Source: CAZGAQ01 sp964523405
GTDB lineage: Bacteria; Planctomycetota; Phycisphaerae; UBA1845; Fen-1342
DNA length: 64,000 bases
Assembly (NCBI GenBank): GCA_964523405.1
Contig: CAZGAQ010000028.1
Coordinates: forward strand, 1-64,000
Direction: 5' to 3'
The position numbers were made by a program, and so were the translations under genes. Below, piece by piece: positions 50,985 through 59,360 of this stretch. The notes under the pieces are model-generated. The model saw nothing but the letters and a program-made list of their open reading frames with translations, was not told the origin of the DNA and made no database searches. Position 1 is the first letter of the stretch. Each line of letters opens with the position of its first letter.

Positions 50985-51758
50985 TTACGACACCTCTTCC
51001 CCCGCGTCAGCGGAGGTCCAGCTCTGCTCCACCTGGCCGCGGCGCTGCAACCAGCGGGCGACGAGCCAGCAGAGCAGAGCCCAGGTGGCTCCCGCTGTCC
51101 AGACCGCAAGCACGTCCGTCGGCCAGTGTACGCCGAGGTACACCCGACTGACACCGACGGCAAACGTCAGCAGGACGGCCCAGAGGAGCAGGTAAGCCTT
51201 CATGCGCGGACGCGCCTGGACCCGGGCCAGCAGCGCGCCCAGCGTCAGGTACGTAATCGCCGACATCATGGAATGCCCGCTGGGAAAACTCGTGGTGGCC
51301 ACGTATGAGCGATGCGGAACGAGCTCCGGCCGGGGACGCATGAACACTTCCTTGAGGGCCAGGCTCAGGAGCAGTCCCCCCAGGACGGCGGCCAGGACGA
51401 GGACTGCCGCGCGGCGCTTGCGGTCCAGCAGCAGGTATCCCGACACGACCAGTGTCAGGCACGTGAGCACGACGCTGCCACCGAGCGCGGTCAGGTCGCG
51501 ACCGGCCTCCTCCACCCACGCGGGTCCACGCGGGTCGGCCGGGTCCGCAGGGTTGCGCAGGGCGAGGAGAATCTTCTGGTCGAAGGACAATGTCTTCCCT
51601 GCGATCACAGCGTCAGCCAATTCGGCGAAGATGAGGACGCCCGCAGGCAGCAGGACGAGGAGCACGAGGGTGGCGAGCTCATGCCGGCCAAGCCAAGTCA
51701 GCAAGCCGCGCGCCGGGCGCGGGGTTTGGCTTCGATCCGTCGCAACTTCCCCAGCCAT
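50985..51758 (-). CDS. PAP2-family membrane phosphatase
   Basis: The 257-residue polytopic protein has the three phosphatidic acid phosphatase motifs: KEVFMRPRPE, TSFPSGHSMM and SRVYLGVHWPTDVLA. About six membrane helices are present. It dephosphorylates a membrane lipid such as phosphatidate or undecaprenyl diphosphate at the outer side of the membrane. The neighbouring glycolipid synthase (same strand, 59 bases downstream) could use the diacylglycerol product, which is inference. I start at ATG 51758; in-frame ATGs at 51794 and 51857 are possible. Confidence 0.9.
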   Translation of the reverse strand: MAGEVATDRSQTPRPARGLLTWLGRHELATLVLLVLLPAGVLIFAELADAVIAGKTLSFDQKILLALRNPADPADPRGPAWVEEAGRDLTALGGSVVLTCLTLVVSGYLLLDRKRRAAVLVLAAVLGGLLLSLALKEVFMRPRPELVPHRSYVATTSFPSGHSMMSAITYLTLGALLARVQARPRMKAYLLLWAVLLTFAVGVSRVYLGVHWPTDVLAVWTAGATWALLCWLVARWLQRRGQVEQSWTSADAGEEVS

Positions 51759-51958
51759 AGGGCAATTCCCGTACGGCGCACCCTTCCGCGCCATCGGGCT
51801 GGGGGGCACCGCGTGCTCATGGTAAGGATGGGAGGCCGCGGCGGTCCAGCGCGGCAACGACGTGGCCGGGACAAACTCGCGGAGGGGTGGCTAGGCGCAG
51901 GAGGTGAGCTGACAGACAGGAGGGAGAGGAGAGGTGCATGGTCAACCTGACCGGCCGC

Positions 51959-51985
51959 GGGGCGCGGGCGGATCGCCCGCGCCCC
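51959..51985. terminator. 12-bp GC hairpin after the tiny lipoprotein gene
   Basis: GGGGCGCGGGCG-(GAT)-CGCCCGCGCCCC is a perfect stem, extended by partial pairing of the flanking GCCGC/GCGGC. It lies 20 bases beyond the stop of the 52005-52139 gene on its minus-strand side. There is no U tract. Confidence 0.5.
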
Positions 51986-52004
51986 AGCGGCCAGCTTGGC
52001 ACCG

Positions 52005-52139
52005 TCACGCGGTGGGCAGCAAGTTCGTCAGGTCGCCAAGCAAACCCGTGAGCCACTCGACGGGTGTGCAACCTGAGACCGCGAGCATGACGGCGCCGGT
52101 ACCCACAAGGGCAAGCAATTTCGAACGCAAGGACTTCAT
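52005..52139 (-). CDS. tiny lipoprotein (44 residues)
   Basis: GGAGGTCTCTC directly precedes the ATG at 52139, a near-perfect ribosome site. The product begins MKSLRSKLLALVGTGAVMLA and continues VSGCTPVEWLTGLLGDLTNL to LPTA. It has a basic start, a hydrophobic core and a lipobox (AVSGC), leaving a mature lipopeptide of only 21 residues that is amphipathic. The mature part shares a WLT-x-L-[LF]-G pattern and a P-[ST]-A ending with the 37-residue peptide encoded just upstream. No family is known to me. Confidence 0.7.
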   Translation of the reverse strand: MKSLRSKLLALVGTGAVMLAVSGCTPVEWLTGLLGDLTNLLPTA

Positions 52140-52248
52140 GAGAGACCTCCGCATCACAGAATGGACCGCACGGGCTCACACGGCCAGCGCAGGCGCCCGC
52201 ACGATGCGCGCGCAGAGGCTGCCGCCGGCCAGGCAAAACCGTGGCGCG

Positions 52249-52362
52249 CTACGCGGACGGGAAGATCGCGCCGAAGAGCTGGGTCAGCCAGCCCATGATC
52301 CCGTCGATCAAGAAGTTCTGAACGGCAGCAGCAAGCGCAGCGAGGAAACCGGATCCGAACAT
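52249..52362 (-). CDS. tiny hydrophobic peptide (37 residues)
   Basis: AAGGAGG is placed 7 bases before the ATG at 52362. The product is MFGSGFLAALAAAVQNFLID followed by GIMGWLTQLFGAIFPSA: almost uncharged, with an amphipathic or membrane-inserting helix and no signal peptidase site. The ribosome site is among the strongest in the window. The C-terminal GWLTQLFGAIFPSA resembles the end of the neighbouring 44-residue lipoprotein. It could be a membrane-active peptide, but nothing proves this. Confidence 0.65.
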   Translation of the reverse strand: MFGSGFLAALAAAVQNFLIDGIMGWLTQLFGAIFPSA

Positions 52363-52471
52363 CGATAGCCTCCTTGAGAGTGAGGGGACGTTGCCACCCG
52401 CCGCCCGGCCGACCTGGGCGGACCGGGCACAGCGCGCCGGAGCTTGACCCTTGCGGGCCGGCGCGCGAAAG

Positions 52472-52509
52472 AACCCGGGGGCGGGCCACGCGGCCTGCCC
52501 CCGGGCCTG
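52472..52509. terminator. long GC hairpin upstream of the tiny genes
   Basis: CCCGGGGGCGGGCC-(ACGC)-GGCCTGCCCCCGGG pairs over 14 bases with one mismatch. Read on the minus strand it is followed by TTCTTTC, so it may terminate transcripts from the TetR-like gene before the tiny genes begin. Confidence 0.5.
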
Positions 52510-52601
52510 GATGACAACCGGGAACATCCCGGTGTACCTGGGCGGCAACGGATACGTGTCATCCAGGGAGACGGTTCAGGGTGCAGCGCGCGGGTCTGGG
52601 C

Positions 52602-53156
52602 TCAGCGCGCGATGCGCGGCGCCGCAGGGACTGTGGCACGCAGGGCGTGGGCGACGCGCCGGCGCGTCTGTTCATAGTCCCACTCCGCCGAGAGCGGCTG
52701 CCACCCCAGCGCATCCATCAGAGTCTCGACGTAGCCGCGCGCGGTCTCGGAGCCGTTGCGAATGCCGAGCTGCGCAGTCGCCACTTGTGTGTTCATCAGG
52801 GCGCGCGTGCCGAAGGCCAACGACCACAGGATGAACGCAAGTTCTGCGGGGCGCCGCCCCACTTCCAGCACCAGATCACCGGACTGCACCGCGTCATCGA
52901 TGATCGTGGTCAGCAGCGTCATGCGGCGACTTTCGCAACGCGCCAGACTATCGCGGCGGCCGGGCCGGTGCGAAAACTGGGCTGCGATGCGAATGAGCTG
53001 GAGCGCGCGGTAGTGGTACGGGTGCTGGCGGAAAAACACTTCCTCCGCTTCGATCAGGGCCAGCAGGCGTTCGCGCGGCCGGCCGTCAAAGGACGCCGCC
53101 CGCTCGAAGAGTTCGGTCAACGCGCCCAGGGAGCGCAGGGTCAGATCGACGAGCAT
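52602..53156 (-). CDS. TetR-like protein without its DNA-binding domain
   Basis: The 184 residues look like the ligand-binding half of a TetR/AcrR repressor: LTLRSLGALTELFERAASFD, RERLLALIEAEEVFFRQHPY, RRMTLLTTIIDDAVQSGDLV and RPAELAFILWSLAFGTRALM. A TetR protein normally starts with about 60 residues of helix-turn-helix. Here an in-frame TGA lies seven codons before the ATG, and I find no helix-turn-helix in any minus-strand frame of the 216 bases upstream. It is either a decayed gene or a stand-alone ligand-binding remnant. Confidence 0.6.
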   Translation of the reverse strand: MLVDLTLRSLGALTELFERAASFDGRPRERLLALIEAEEVFFRQHPYHYRALQLIRIAAQFSHRPGRRDSLARCESRRMTLLTTIIDDAVQSGDLVLEVGRRPAELAFILWSLAFGTRALMNTQVATAQLGIRNGSETARGYVETLMDALGWQPLSAEWDYEQTRRRVAHALRATVPAAPRIAR

Positions 53157-53372
53157 GACATTCTCGCTGCTTGGCTGTCAGGGAAGGGGGGCGCGAGTCG
53201 ACCGCAGGCAGCACAAGCTGCCGGGCCAGCCCGCGCCCGGGGTGCACGGTTCGGTCCATATCACTACGCGTCGAAAGGGGAGCAGGTCCGCAGTGGGTGG
53301 AGAGAACTTTCCGAACAGCGGCCGGGTGGCGCACGGACGGCTGCCGAAGCGGCGTCCGTAACTGCGGCGATG

Positions 53373-56135
53373 TCAGGTGGTTGTGCTGACGGTCGCGCTA
53401 CCGCGCCAGGTGTGACAAAAGCCAAACAGCGCCAGCGCGGCGATGCTCGCCAGCGCCAGCACCGTGTCTTCGATGTACCACTGCTGCAGGTCGAACGTCA
53501 GGGGCAGCCGCAGCATGATGATCATCGTGGTGATCATGACGGCCACGGGGACGAGTCCCCAGCGCAGCGCCGTCCACGCCAGACCCCCACCGATGCCGAT
53601 GCCGAAAAAGAGCAGGGCGGTCAGCGGGTGGCTGCCCTGCGGAACGAGACACACCGCCACAAGGAGCGCGGCCGCGACCCCTGCCACCAGCGTGCGGCGC
53701 AGCACCTGGCGCAGCAGGACAATGAGCAGGGTCAGCCACAGGGCGGTGTAAACCCCGAACCGCAGCGCGTCGACAATCGTCGCCAGGGCCTCACGTAGGG
53801 ACAGACCGGCCGCAAAAAAGTCGGCCACGAGCAGTCGCGGGCGCGCGGTGAGGCCCAGCATCGTGCTGGCCATGTCCTCGAGCTGGTAGAGCAGTCCGCC
53901 AGCCACGCCGAGGAGTGTGCCCAACAACAGGTCGCGTCCAACGACCGCATCGCGCAGACGACCCGCGAGCACGCGGGCCCACGCGACGAGCAAGTGCGGC
54001 CCCTCGCGGCGGGCAAAGGGCTCAAGGGCCAGGTAGAACAGCCACACGACCACAGCCTGCCCGACAGCGCCGGTCAGCGCAAGGACGACCAATTCCAACT
54101 CGTCGAGCGGCGACGTGGTGTGTGTGGCTTGCAGCAGGGAGACGAAGCCGGCAGCCAGGAACACGAACGCACCCAGGCGGAAGGCGCCGCGCGGGTCGCT
54201 GCGTCCGCGCCGCAGATTGAGGCGGGTCAGCGGCAGTGCGACGAGGAACAGAACCGTCAGCAGCAGCGACGACACGACGGTCGAGGCTGTCTCACGCCGC
54301 GCTACGTCGGCCACCTCGGTCGCGGCCGCCACATTCGGCACGACGGGCTGCACGGCGTACCAGACGGGCTGGCCCCGCCAGGCGGCCGCCTCGACGCGCA
54401 CCCTCCCCAGGGACTCCGTGGCACCCACGGTTCGCCAGGCCCAGCACCGGTCGGCCGCAATGGGCAGGCCGGCGTCGCCCGGATCGGGTGCGAGGCTACC
54501 GGGAGCGAGCCCCGCGCTGCGGTGCCACGGGTTCCAGTCCGGGTCCGGGTCGGCCGCGCGACCCGGGTGCGGGGTCACGCGCGCGGCGCGCAGTTGTCCC
54601 CGCGTGTCCAGCACCATGGACACTTCGCCCGGTGCGCCGGGCGGCGGATCTTCCAGCGTCGTCCGTCCCCCACCGAAAACCCGGCGCGCGGCCGTGAGGG
54701 GCACCAGCGGCGTGCTGCGACAGCGATACCAGAACAGGATTTCGCGCGGATCGGCGGCCAGGCGCGGGGCCGGAACGGCCGCCCCCGGCGCTGCTGACGG
54801 CAGGGCTCCGGTGATGCCGTATGCTTCGCACGCCTGGCAGGTGAGGCCGGCCGCGGCCAGGTGCTCGCGAGCTTTCTCGGCCAGGACAGCCGGGGGCTTG
54901 ATTGCGCCGGCCCGGCACAGCGGGTGCGTGCGGGAGCCGACGAAGACCGCGGCGGCGAGCAGCACCGCCAAAGCCGCAAGCGCGAACCCGGCGCTGCGCC
55001 GATTGACCGGCCGCTGCTGAGTAGCCGCCACAAGCGACGGCGTCGGGGTCTGCCCGAGCTCCTGGGCCAGTCGCAGGGCATCGCCGCCAGGCAGTGCCGC
55101 GGCCAGTTCCAGGACCGAGGCCGGGCGGTCCGCAGGGTTGGGCTCCAGGCAGCGCAGGATAGCGCGTTCCACGGCGGGGTTGATGTCGGGGACAACTTGC
55201 GAGGGCGCGGAAGGGCGCGCGCTGCTTCGGACGGTCGGCGGCGGCGCCGCGGCATCCAGCGCCGGGCGGCCGGTGAACAACTCGTAAAGGACGAGACCGA
55301 GCGCGTAGAGGTCGCTCCGGGTGCTGACGCCGGCCCCGGCGAGTTGTTCGGGAGCCATGTAGGCGGGCGTACCGACGCGGATTTCGGCGCCGCGTACCTG
55401 GCCAGGCGGCGCGGCGAGACCGAAGTCCATGATGCGAATGTGCCCCTGTCCATCGAGCATGACGTTCGCGGGCTTGAGATCGCGGTGCAGCACCCCGCGA
55501 GCGTGGGCCGCGGCCAGCCCCGCGCAAAGCTGCTGCGCGAGTTCAGCAGCTCTGTCGCCGGGGAGGCGACCGATGCGCTGCAGTAGCGTCTTGAGGTTCT
55601 CGCCGTCGACGTACTCCATCGAGATGAAGCACTCGCCCGCGGCCTCGTTCAGGTCGTACACCCGACAGACATGGGGGTGCGTGATGGTGCGCGCCAGGCG
55701 CACTTCTTCGAGCAGGCGACGGCGCCAGGCGGCATTGGCGGCAAACTCGACGGGTAGAAACTTGAGCGCGACGGTCTGCCCCAGGCGCAGGTCATCAGCC
55801 CGGTAGACTTCGCCCATGCCGCCGCGCCCGAGCCGATCCACGATACGGAAGCGGCCGGCCACGACGGTGCCCGACGGCAGGCTGCGCTCGGTCGGCAACG
55901 GCGCCGCCGCCGCCGGGGTCGGCGGTGGGCGGGAGTCGACCGTGCGCGTGACGTCGGGCTCGGCAGCCCGAGTGGTCTCCGTCTGCGAGTGTACGGCGAG
56001 CAGCGCTTCGACCTCGGCGCGGAGCTCCATATCTGCCGCGCAGCGCGCGGCCAGAAAAGCGGCGCGCTCGGTCGGCGCACGGCCGCAGACCTCCAGAAAG
56101 AGCTGTTTGACCTGCGCGAAGCGTTCCGGGGTCAC
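53373..56135 (-). CDS. serine/threonine kinase with polytopic C-terminal membrane domain
   Basis: The 920-residue product starts at GTG 56135. The first 60 residues (MTPERFAQVKQLFLEV, LEAHS-like helices) form the short helical head common in such kinases. The kinase domain (about 95-350) has GRGGMGEVY, Lys in VALKFLPVEF, LHRDLKPANVML, DFG in IMDFGLAAPPG, and YMAPEQLAG. A membrane helix (about 385-405) is followed by an extracytoplasmic domain with several Cys (HPLCR, LTCQACEAYG, YRCRS). About eight membrane helices then run to the end. This architecture differs from the TPR kinases nearby. The gene overlaps the sigma factor gene by four bases (GTGA). Confidence 0.9.
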   Translation of the reverse strand: MTPERFAQVKQLFLEVCGRAPTERAAFLAARCAADMELRAEVEALLAVHSQTETTRAAEPDVTRTVDSRPPPTPAAAAPLPTERSLPSGTVVAGRFRIVDRLGRGGMGEVYRADDLRLGQTVALKFLPVEFAANAAWRRRLLEEVRLARTITHPHVCRVYDLNEAAGECFISMEYVDGENLKTLLQRIGRLPGDRAAELAQQLCAGLAAAHARGVLHRDLKPANVMLDGQGHIRIMDFGLAAPPGQVRGAEIRVGTPAYMAPEQLAGAGVSTRSDLYALGLVLYELFTGRPALDAAAPPPTVRSSARPSAPSQVVPDINPAVERAILRCLEPNPADRPASVLELAAALPGGDALRLAQELGQTPTPSLVAATQQRPVNRRSAGFALAALAVLLAAAVFVGSRTHPLCRAGAIKPPAVLAEKAREHLAAAGLTCQACEAYGITGALPSAAPGAAVPAPRLAADPREILFWYRCRSTPLVPLTAARRVFGGGRTTLEDPPPGAPGEVSMVLDTRGQLRAARVTPHPGRAADPDPDWNPWHRSAGLAPGSLAPDPGDAGLPIAADRCWAWRTVGATESLGRVRVEAAAWRGQPVWYAVQPVVPNVAAATEVADVARRETASTVVSSLLLTVLFLVALPLTRLNLRRGRSDPRGAFRLGAFVFLAAGFVSLLQATHTTSPLDELELVVLALTGAVGQAVVVWLFYLALEPFARREGPHLLVAWARVLAGRLRDAVVGRDLLLGTLLGVAGGLLYQLEDMASTMLGLTARPRLLVADFFAAGLSLREALATIVDALRFGVYTALWLTLLIVLLRQVLRRTLVAGVAAALLVAVCLVPQGSHPLTALLFFGIGIGGGLAWTALRWGLVPVAVMITTMIIMLRLPLTFDLQQWYIEDTVLALASIAALALFGFCHTWRGSATVSTTT

Positions 56136-56713
56136 GGGGGGGCCTCGTCCGCCAGTGCCAGCCGCAACCAGGCTTTGGCGTGGGTCCAGTCATCCTCGAC
56201 CGTACGTTTGGCGACACCGAGGGCCGTGGCGATTTCCTCCATCGTCATGCCGCCAAAGAAGCGCAGCTCGACGATCTGGGCCTGCCGCGCATCGAGCCGG
56301 GCGAGCCGGGCGAGGACATCGTCCACCTCCAGCAGTTCCTCCGGCGTGAATTCCGTGGGCGGAACGGCGCTGTCCAGGGGCACGCGCGGGCGGTCTCCGC
56401 CACGCCGTTGCCGGGCGCGACCGCGGGCGTGGTCGATGAGCACGCGGCGCATGACACGGGCGGCAATAGCCATGAAATGCGTGCGGCCGTCCCAGTCCAC
56501 GCCCGCCTGATCCACGAGGCGCAGGTACGCCTCGTGCACGAGGGCCGTCGGTTGCAGCGTGTGCGGCCCCCGCTCGTCGCGAAAGAACCGCTGGGCCAGA
56601 CGCCGCAGCTCTGGGTACAGCGCGTCCATGAGTTGATCGACGACCGCGTGCGCACCGGGCTGCCGCAGCTCCTTGAGCCAGCGTGTGATTTGGACTTGGT
56701 CCGGCGTGGTCAT
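56132..56713 (-). CDS. ECF sigma factor, TIGR02999-type
   Basis: The 193-residue protein has the layout of the planctomycete/acidobacterial ECF group: ITRWLKELRQPGAHAVVDQL at the start, then LYPELRRLAQRFFRDERGPH, LQPTALVHEAYLRLVDQAGV, DWDGRTHFMAIAARVMRRVL and IDHARGRARQRRGG. Region 4 has RFFGGMTMEEIATALGVAKR, then TVEDDWTHAKAWL. Its partner is the overlapping kinase. The start at ATG 56713 matches the family; longer open frame upstream is not family-like. The 425 bases to the EAL gene hold no other gene. Confidence 0.92.
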   Translation of the reverse strand: MTTPDQVQITRWLKELRQPGAHAVVDQLMDALYPELRRLAQRFFRDERGPHTLQPTALVHEAYLRLVDQAGVDWDGRTHFMAIAARVMRRVLIDHARGRARQRRGGDRPRVPLDSAVPPTEFTPEELLEVDDVLARLARLDARQAQIVELRFFGGMTMEEIATALGVAKRTVEDDWTHAKAWLRLALADEAPP

Positions 56714-57138
56714 GGGCAACGACTCAGTGGCTACGCGGGCGCCGCCGCATCCGTTCGTTCCCGTAGGTCCCCGCGGGCAACGGCTCGCCACGAAAGTGAC
56801 CGGAGCGCGCGGCCGCGGTGCGGTACGACACGGAGCAGGGGGCCATGGACAGTGCTCCTGGGCAGACGGCGAATTGGTGCGGAGCACAGACGGCACTCCG
56901 CGATGGCCGGATGCGATCATACCACTGGGGGGCGCGGGGGTCACCCGCATTCGCCGACCGTGCCGGACCGGTCCCGTGGAGGCGCGGGCCACGGCGCGCC
57001 GATTTGCCCGCCACGCGGCCCGGCGCTAGGATGCGCGCCGCGGCCAAGGCGCGGCTCGCGCCCGCGCCCGCGCCGGTGCCGCGGGCGCGCGGGGTGGCTG
57101 CGCCTGAAGGCGGGCGCCGCCCGGAGACCATAGACGCA

Positions 57139-57897
57139 ATGGACGCATCTGCCCAACCGGTTCCGCCCTTCACCATGCACTATCAGCCCATCGTCGCGCT
57201 GACTGCGGGCACCGTCGTCGGCTGCGAAGCGTTGCTCCGGGTCGTCGGGCCGGACGGCAGCGTGCGTCCGCCGGGGAACGAAGTCGCGCGCTTCGAGGCT
57301 CACGCACAGATGGCAAACGCCCTCACCGACACGGTGTTCGACTGTGTGCGCCGCGACCTGCTGCCCGTGCTGGCGGCCAACCCGCGCCTCTATGTCAGCG
57401 TGAACATCCCGCCGCTGGTGCTGGGGAATGGCCACGCGGCCCGCGTCCTCGCGCGGTGTCAGCTCGTGCCCTATCTGCCGCAAATCGTGATCGAGATCAC
57501 CGAGCGGCAGGCACTGACCGCGGCCGGGCGCGACGCGTTGCGGCTGGCGCGCGACGTGGGCCTGCGCGTGGCGGTCGATGACTTCGGCACGGGCGAGTCG
57601 GGGCTGCTGCAGCTCCTGGAGCTCGAATTCGACACGCTCAAGATCGACCGGGCCCAGATCGTCCCTCTGCTGCACAACCTATCGGCCGAGCGCCTGCTGC
57701 GCGGCGTGGTGGCGCTGGCCAGCGCGCTGCGCGTCGCGGTCGTGGCGGAGGGCGTCGAGACGCCGGAGCAGGCACTGTTCCTGCGGGCGGCTGGCGTGGA
57801 CTACGGGCAGGGCTGGTATTGGTCCAAGGCGGTCCCCGCGGCGGAGCTGGCCGAGTTGGTGACCCGCGGGTTCAAGGTTCCGTCGGGGGCATTCTGA
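57139..57897 (+). CDS. stand-alone EAL-domain c-di-GMP phosphodiesterase
   Basis: The 252-residue protein is a bare EAL domain. The catalytic set looks complete: EAL at 30-32 (GCEALLRV), Asn in SVNIPPLVL, Glu in IEITERQ, VDDFGTGESGL, LKIDRAQIV, VVAEGVETPEQ and Gln in YGQGWYWSKAV. It should linearise cyclic di-GMP, lowering its level. No sensory or GGDEF domain is attached and no PilZ effector is nearby. The start at ATG 57139 is chosen because it directly precedes the domain; earlier in-frame ATGs precede low-complexity sequence. Confidence 0.9.
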   Translation: MDASAQPVPPFTMHYQPIVALTAGTVVGCEALLRVVGPDGSVRPPGNEVARFEAHAQMANALTDTVFDCVRRDLLPVLAANPRLYVSVNIPPLVLGNGHAARVLARCQLVPYLPQIVIEITERQALTAAGRDALRLARDVGLRVAVDDFGTGESGLLQLLELEFDTLKIDRAQIVPLLHNLSAERLLRGVVALASALRVAVVAEGVETPEQALFLRAAGVDYGQGWYWSKAVPAAELAELVTRGFKVPSGAF

Positions 57898-57899
57898 AA

Positions 57900-57927
57900 C
57901 GCGGGCGGACCAGCCAGTCCGCCCGCG
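57900..57927 (+). terminator. hairpin after the EAL gene
   Basis: CGCGGGCGGAC-(CAGCCA)-GTCCGCCCGCG is a perfect 11-bp stem starting three bases after the stop codon. No U tract follows, but it lies between two converging genes, where termination is expected. Confidence 0.5.
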
Positions 57928-58023
57928 GGCCTGCTGTCAGGCGACGACCCGGTGACACAGACCGTCCTCACGCCGCCCCCGTCGGGGTCGGAGCGAGGAC
58001 GGTCGAGCGGCCGCCGCAGGGAC

Positions 58024-59133
58024 CTACGGACACGTCGTGTTCATGCGCGCAATGAAAGGATCGATGTCGCGCCAATTCACGTGATCATCACCGCTGGCAT
58101 CGACATTCGCGAACAGGCACGACGGACCCGGCGCGGGGAACAGCGCGGCCCAGGCGGACTGGTTGTCGTTCTGCGCCGCGATCAGGTAGTCGATATCGCG
58201 CCAGTTGACGAGACCATCGCAGTTCGCGTCGCCCGCGCAGACCGACGGAAGCTCGCATTCGTCGGGGACGCCGTTCCCATTGGTGTCGGCCGAGGTGCCG
58301 ACGGCGATGTCGCATTCGTCAAGAACGAAGTTCTGATTGCAGTCCGCACTCGTGCCCAGCGCCAAGTCGACTTCGTCCGGCACGCCGTTGCTGTTGCAGT
58401 CCGGCCCTTCCGGAATGCGCGCCGCGCCGAAGCCGCCCGGCCCCGGTGAAGTCGTGCCGAACACCACGCCGCCCGCGCTGACGGAGTAGGCCGGATCGAA
58501 GTAGACCTCCAGCCGATCCCCGGCATACAGCAACTGGGCACCATAGGCCGGGGCGCGCGGGGCGAGCCGCTGAAAGAGCGCCTGGCAGATGATCGGCCCC
58601 TCGGTCTGGAAGTTCAGCTCGGCGGCCGAGACCTCCACGGCCAGTTCGCCGACGTCGGTCACCAGGCCGGCGGTGAAGACGGCTGGCAGTCCGGCGTAGT
58701 CGAACGGCTCGAACGGGCCGATGTAGCCCAGACTGCCGACGATCAGCTTGGGCACGACCACCCGGTCCGCTGCCTCGCCGGTCTGCCCCGGATCGAATTC
58801 CACGACCGCATCCTTGGGCAGGTCCTTGATCGTGAGCACGGCTTCGTTGGGATCGCGGGTGACGCGCCAGTCGGGGTTGGCGTGCGCGTCGATCGCGTCG
58901 GCGATCCGGTTCCGCTTCTGAATGGCCGTGTCCCCGGGTTCAATCGTCGCATTCACGGGATACACACTGCCGTCCGGGTACGTAATCTTGACGGTCACGG
59001 TCTTCTTGAACGTGTTGTTCGGCGCCGAGAACCCCAGCGTCGCGTCGCCCCCGTACGCCGACCCCACGTGCCCCAGCGCCCCGGCGGCCACAAGAAACCC
59101 GCCAATCCAGTTGATCATTCCCTTGCTCTGCAT
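58024..59133 (-). CDS. secreted protein with thrombospondin-3-like and dockerin-like repeats
   Basis: The ATG at 59133 follows AGGAG. The 369-residue product has a signal peptide (INWIGGFLVAAGALGHVGSA). The body of about 230 residues has no clear family (KKTVTVKITYPDGSVYPVN, AVLTIKDLPKDAVVEFDPG). Then come calcium-binding repeats of the type DCNSNGVPDEVDLALGTSAD, DCNQNFVLDECDIAVGTS and DTNGNGVPDECE, as in thrombospondin type 3 repeats. Two EF-hand loops end it (DANCDGLVNWRDIDYLI, DASGDDHVNWRDIDPFI). It is likely calcium-stabilised and extracellular. Confidence 0.82.
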   Translation of the reverse strand: MQSKGMINWIGGFLVAAGALGHVGSAYGGDATLGFSAPNNTFKKTVTVKITYPDGSVYPVNATIEPGDTAIQKRNRIADAIDAHANPDWRVTRDPNEAVLTIKDLPKDAVVEFDPGQTGEAADRVVVPKLIVGSLGYIGPFEPFDYAGLPAVFTAGLVTDVGELAVEVSAAELNFQTEGPIICQALFQRLAPRAPAYGAQLLYAGDRLEVYFDPAYSVSAGGVVFGTTSPGPGGFGAARIPEGPDCNSNGVPDEVDLALGTSADCNQNFVLDECDIAVGTSADTNGNGVPDECELPSVCAGDANCDGLVNWRDIDYLIAAQNDNQSAWAALFPAPGPSCLFANVDASGDDHVNWRDIDPFIARMNTTCP

Positions 59134-59360
59134 GACCAGCTCCTTTGGCCCCCGCCATTCTGAGCGGCTCGCATCGCCAACGGCTGAGACTAAATAGGGT
59201 CGCAGCGATGCACTTTGACAGGAAAACCGGCGTGCTGGGGACAAATCGGTGCGCGACGAGGCGCGGGCGGACAGCGCGCGGCACCGGCCCAACGCGTGGC
59301 GCTGATCCACCCCGGGACGCGCTGCGCCACCCCGGCCGCAATGTCAGGCCGCGGTGCGGG

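Noticed and set aside
51938..52051. 37-codon plus-strand frame with a purine-rich run before its ATG
   Set aside because: It overlaps the terminator-like hairpin and the tiny lipoprotein gene in antisense; the purine run is better explained by chance and composition.
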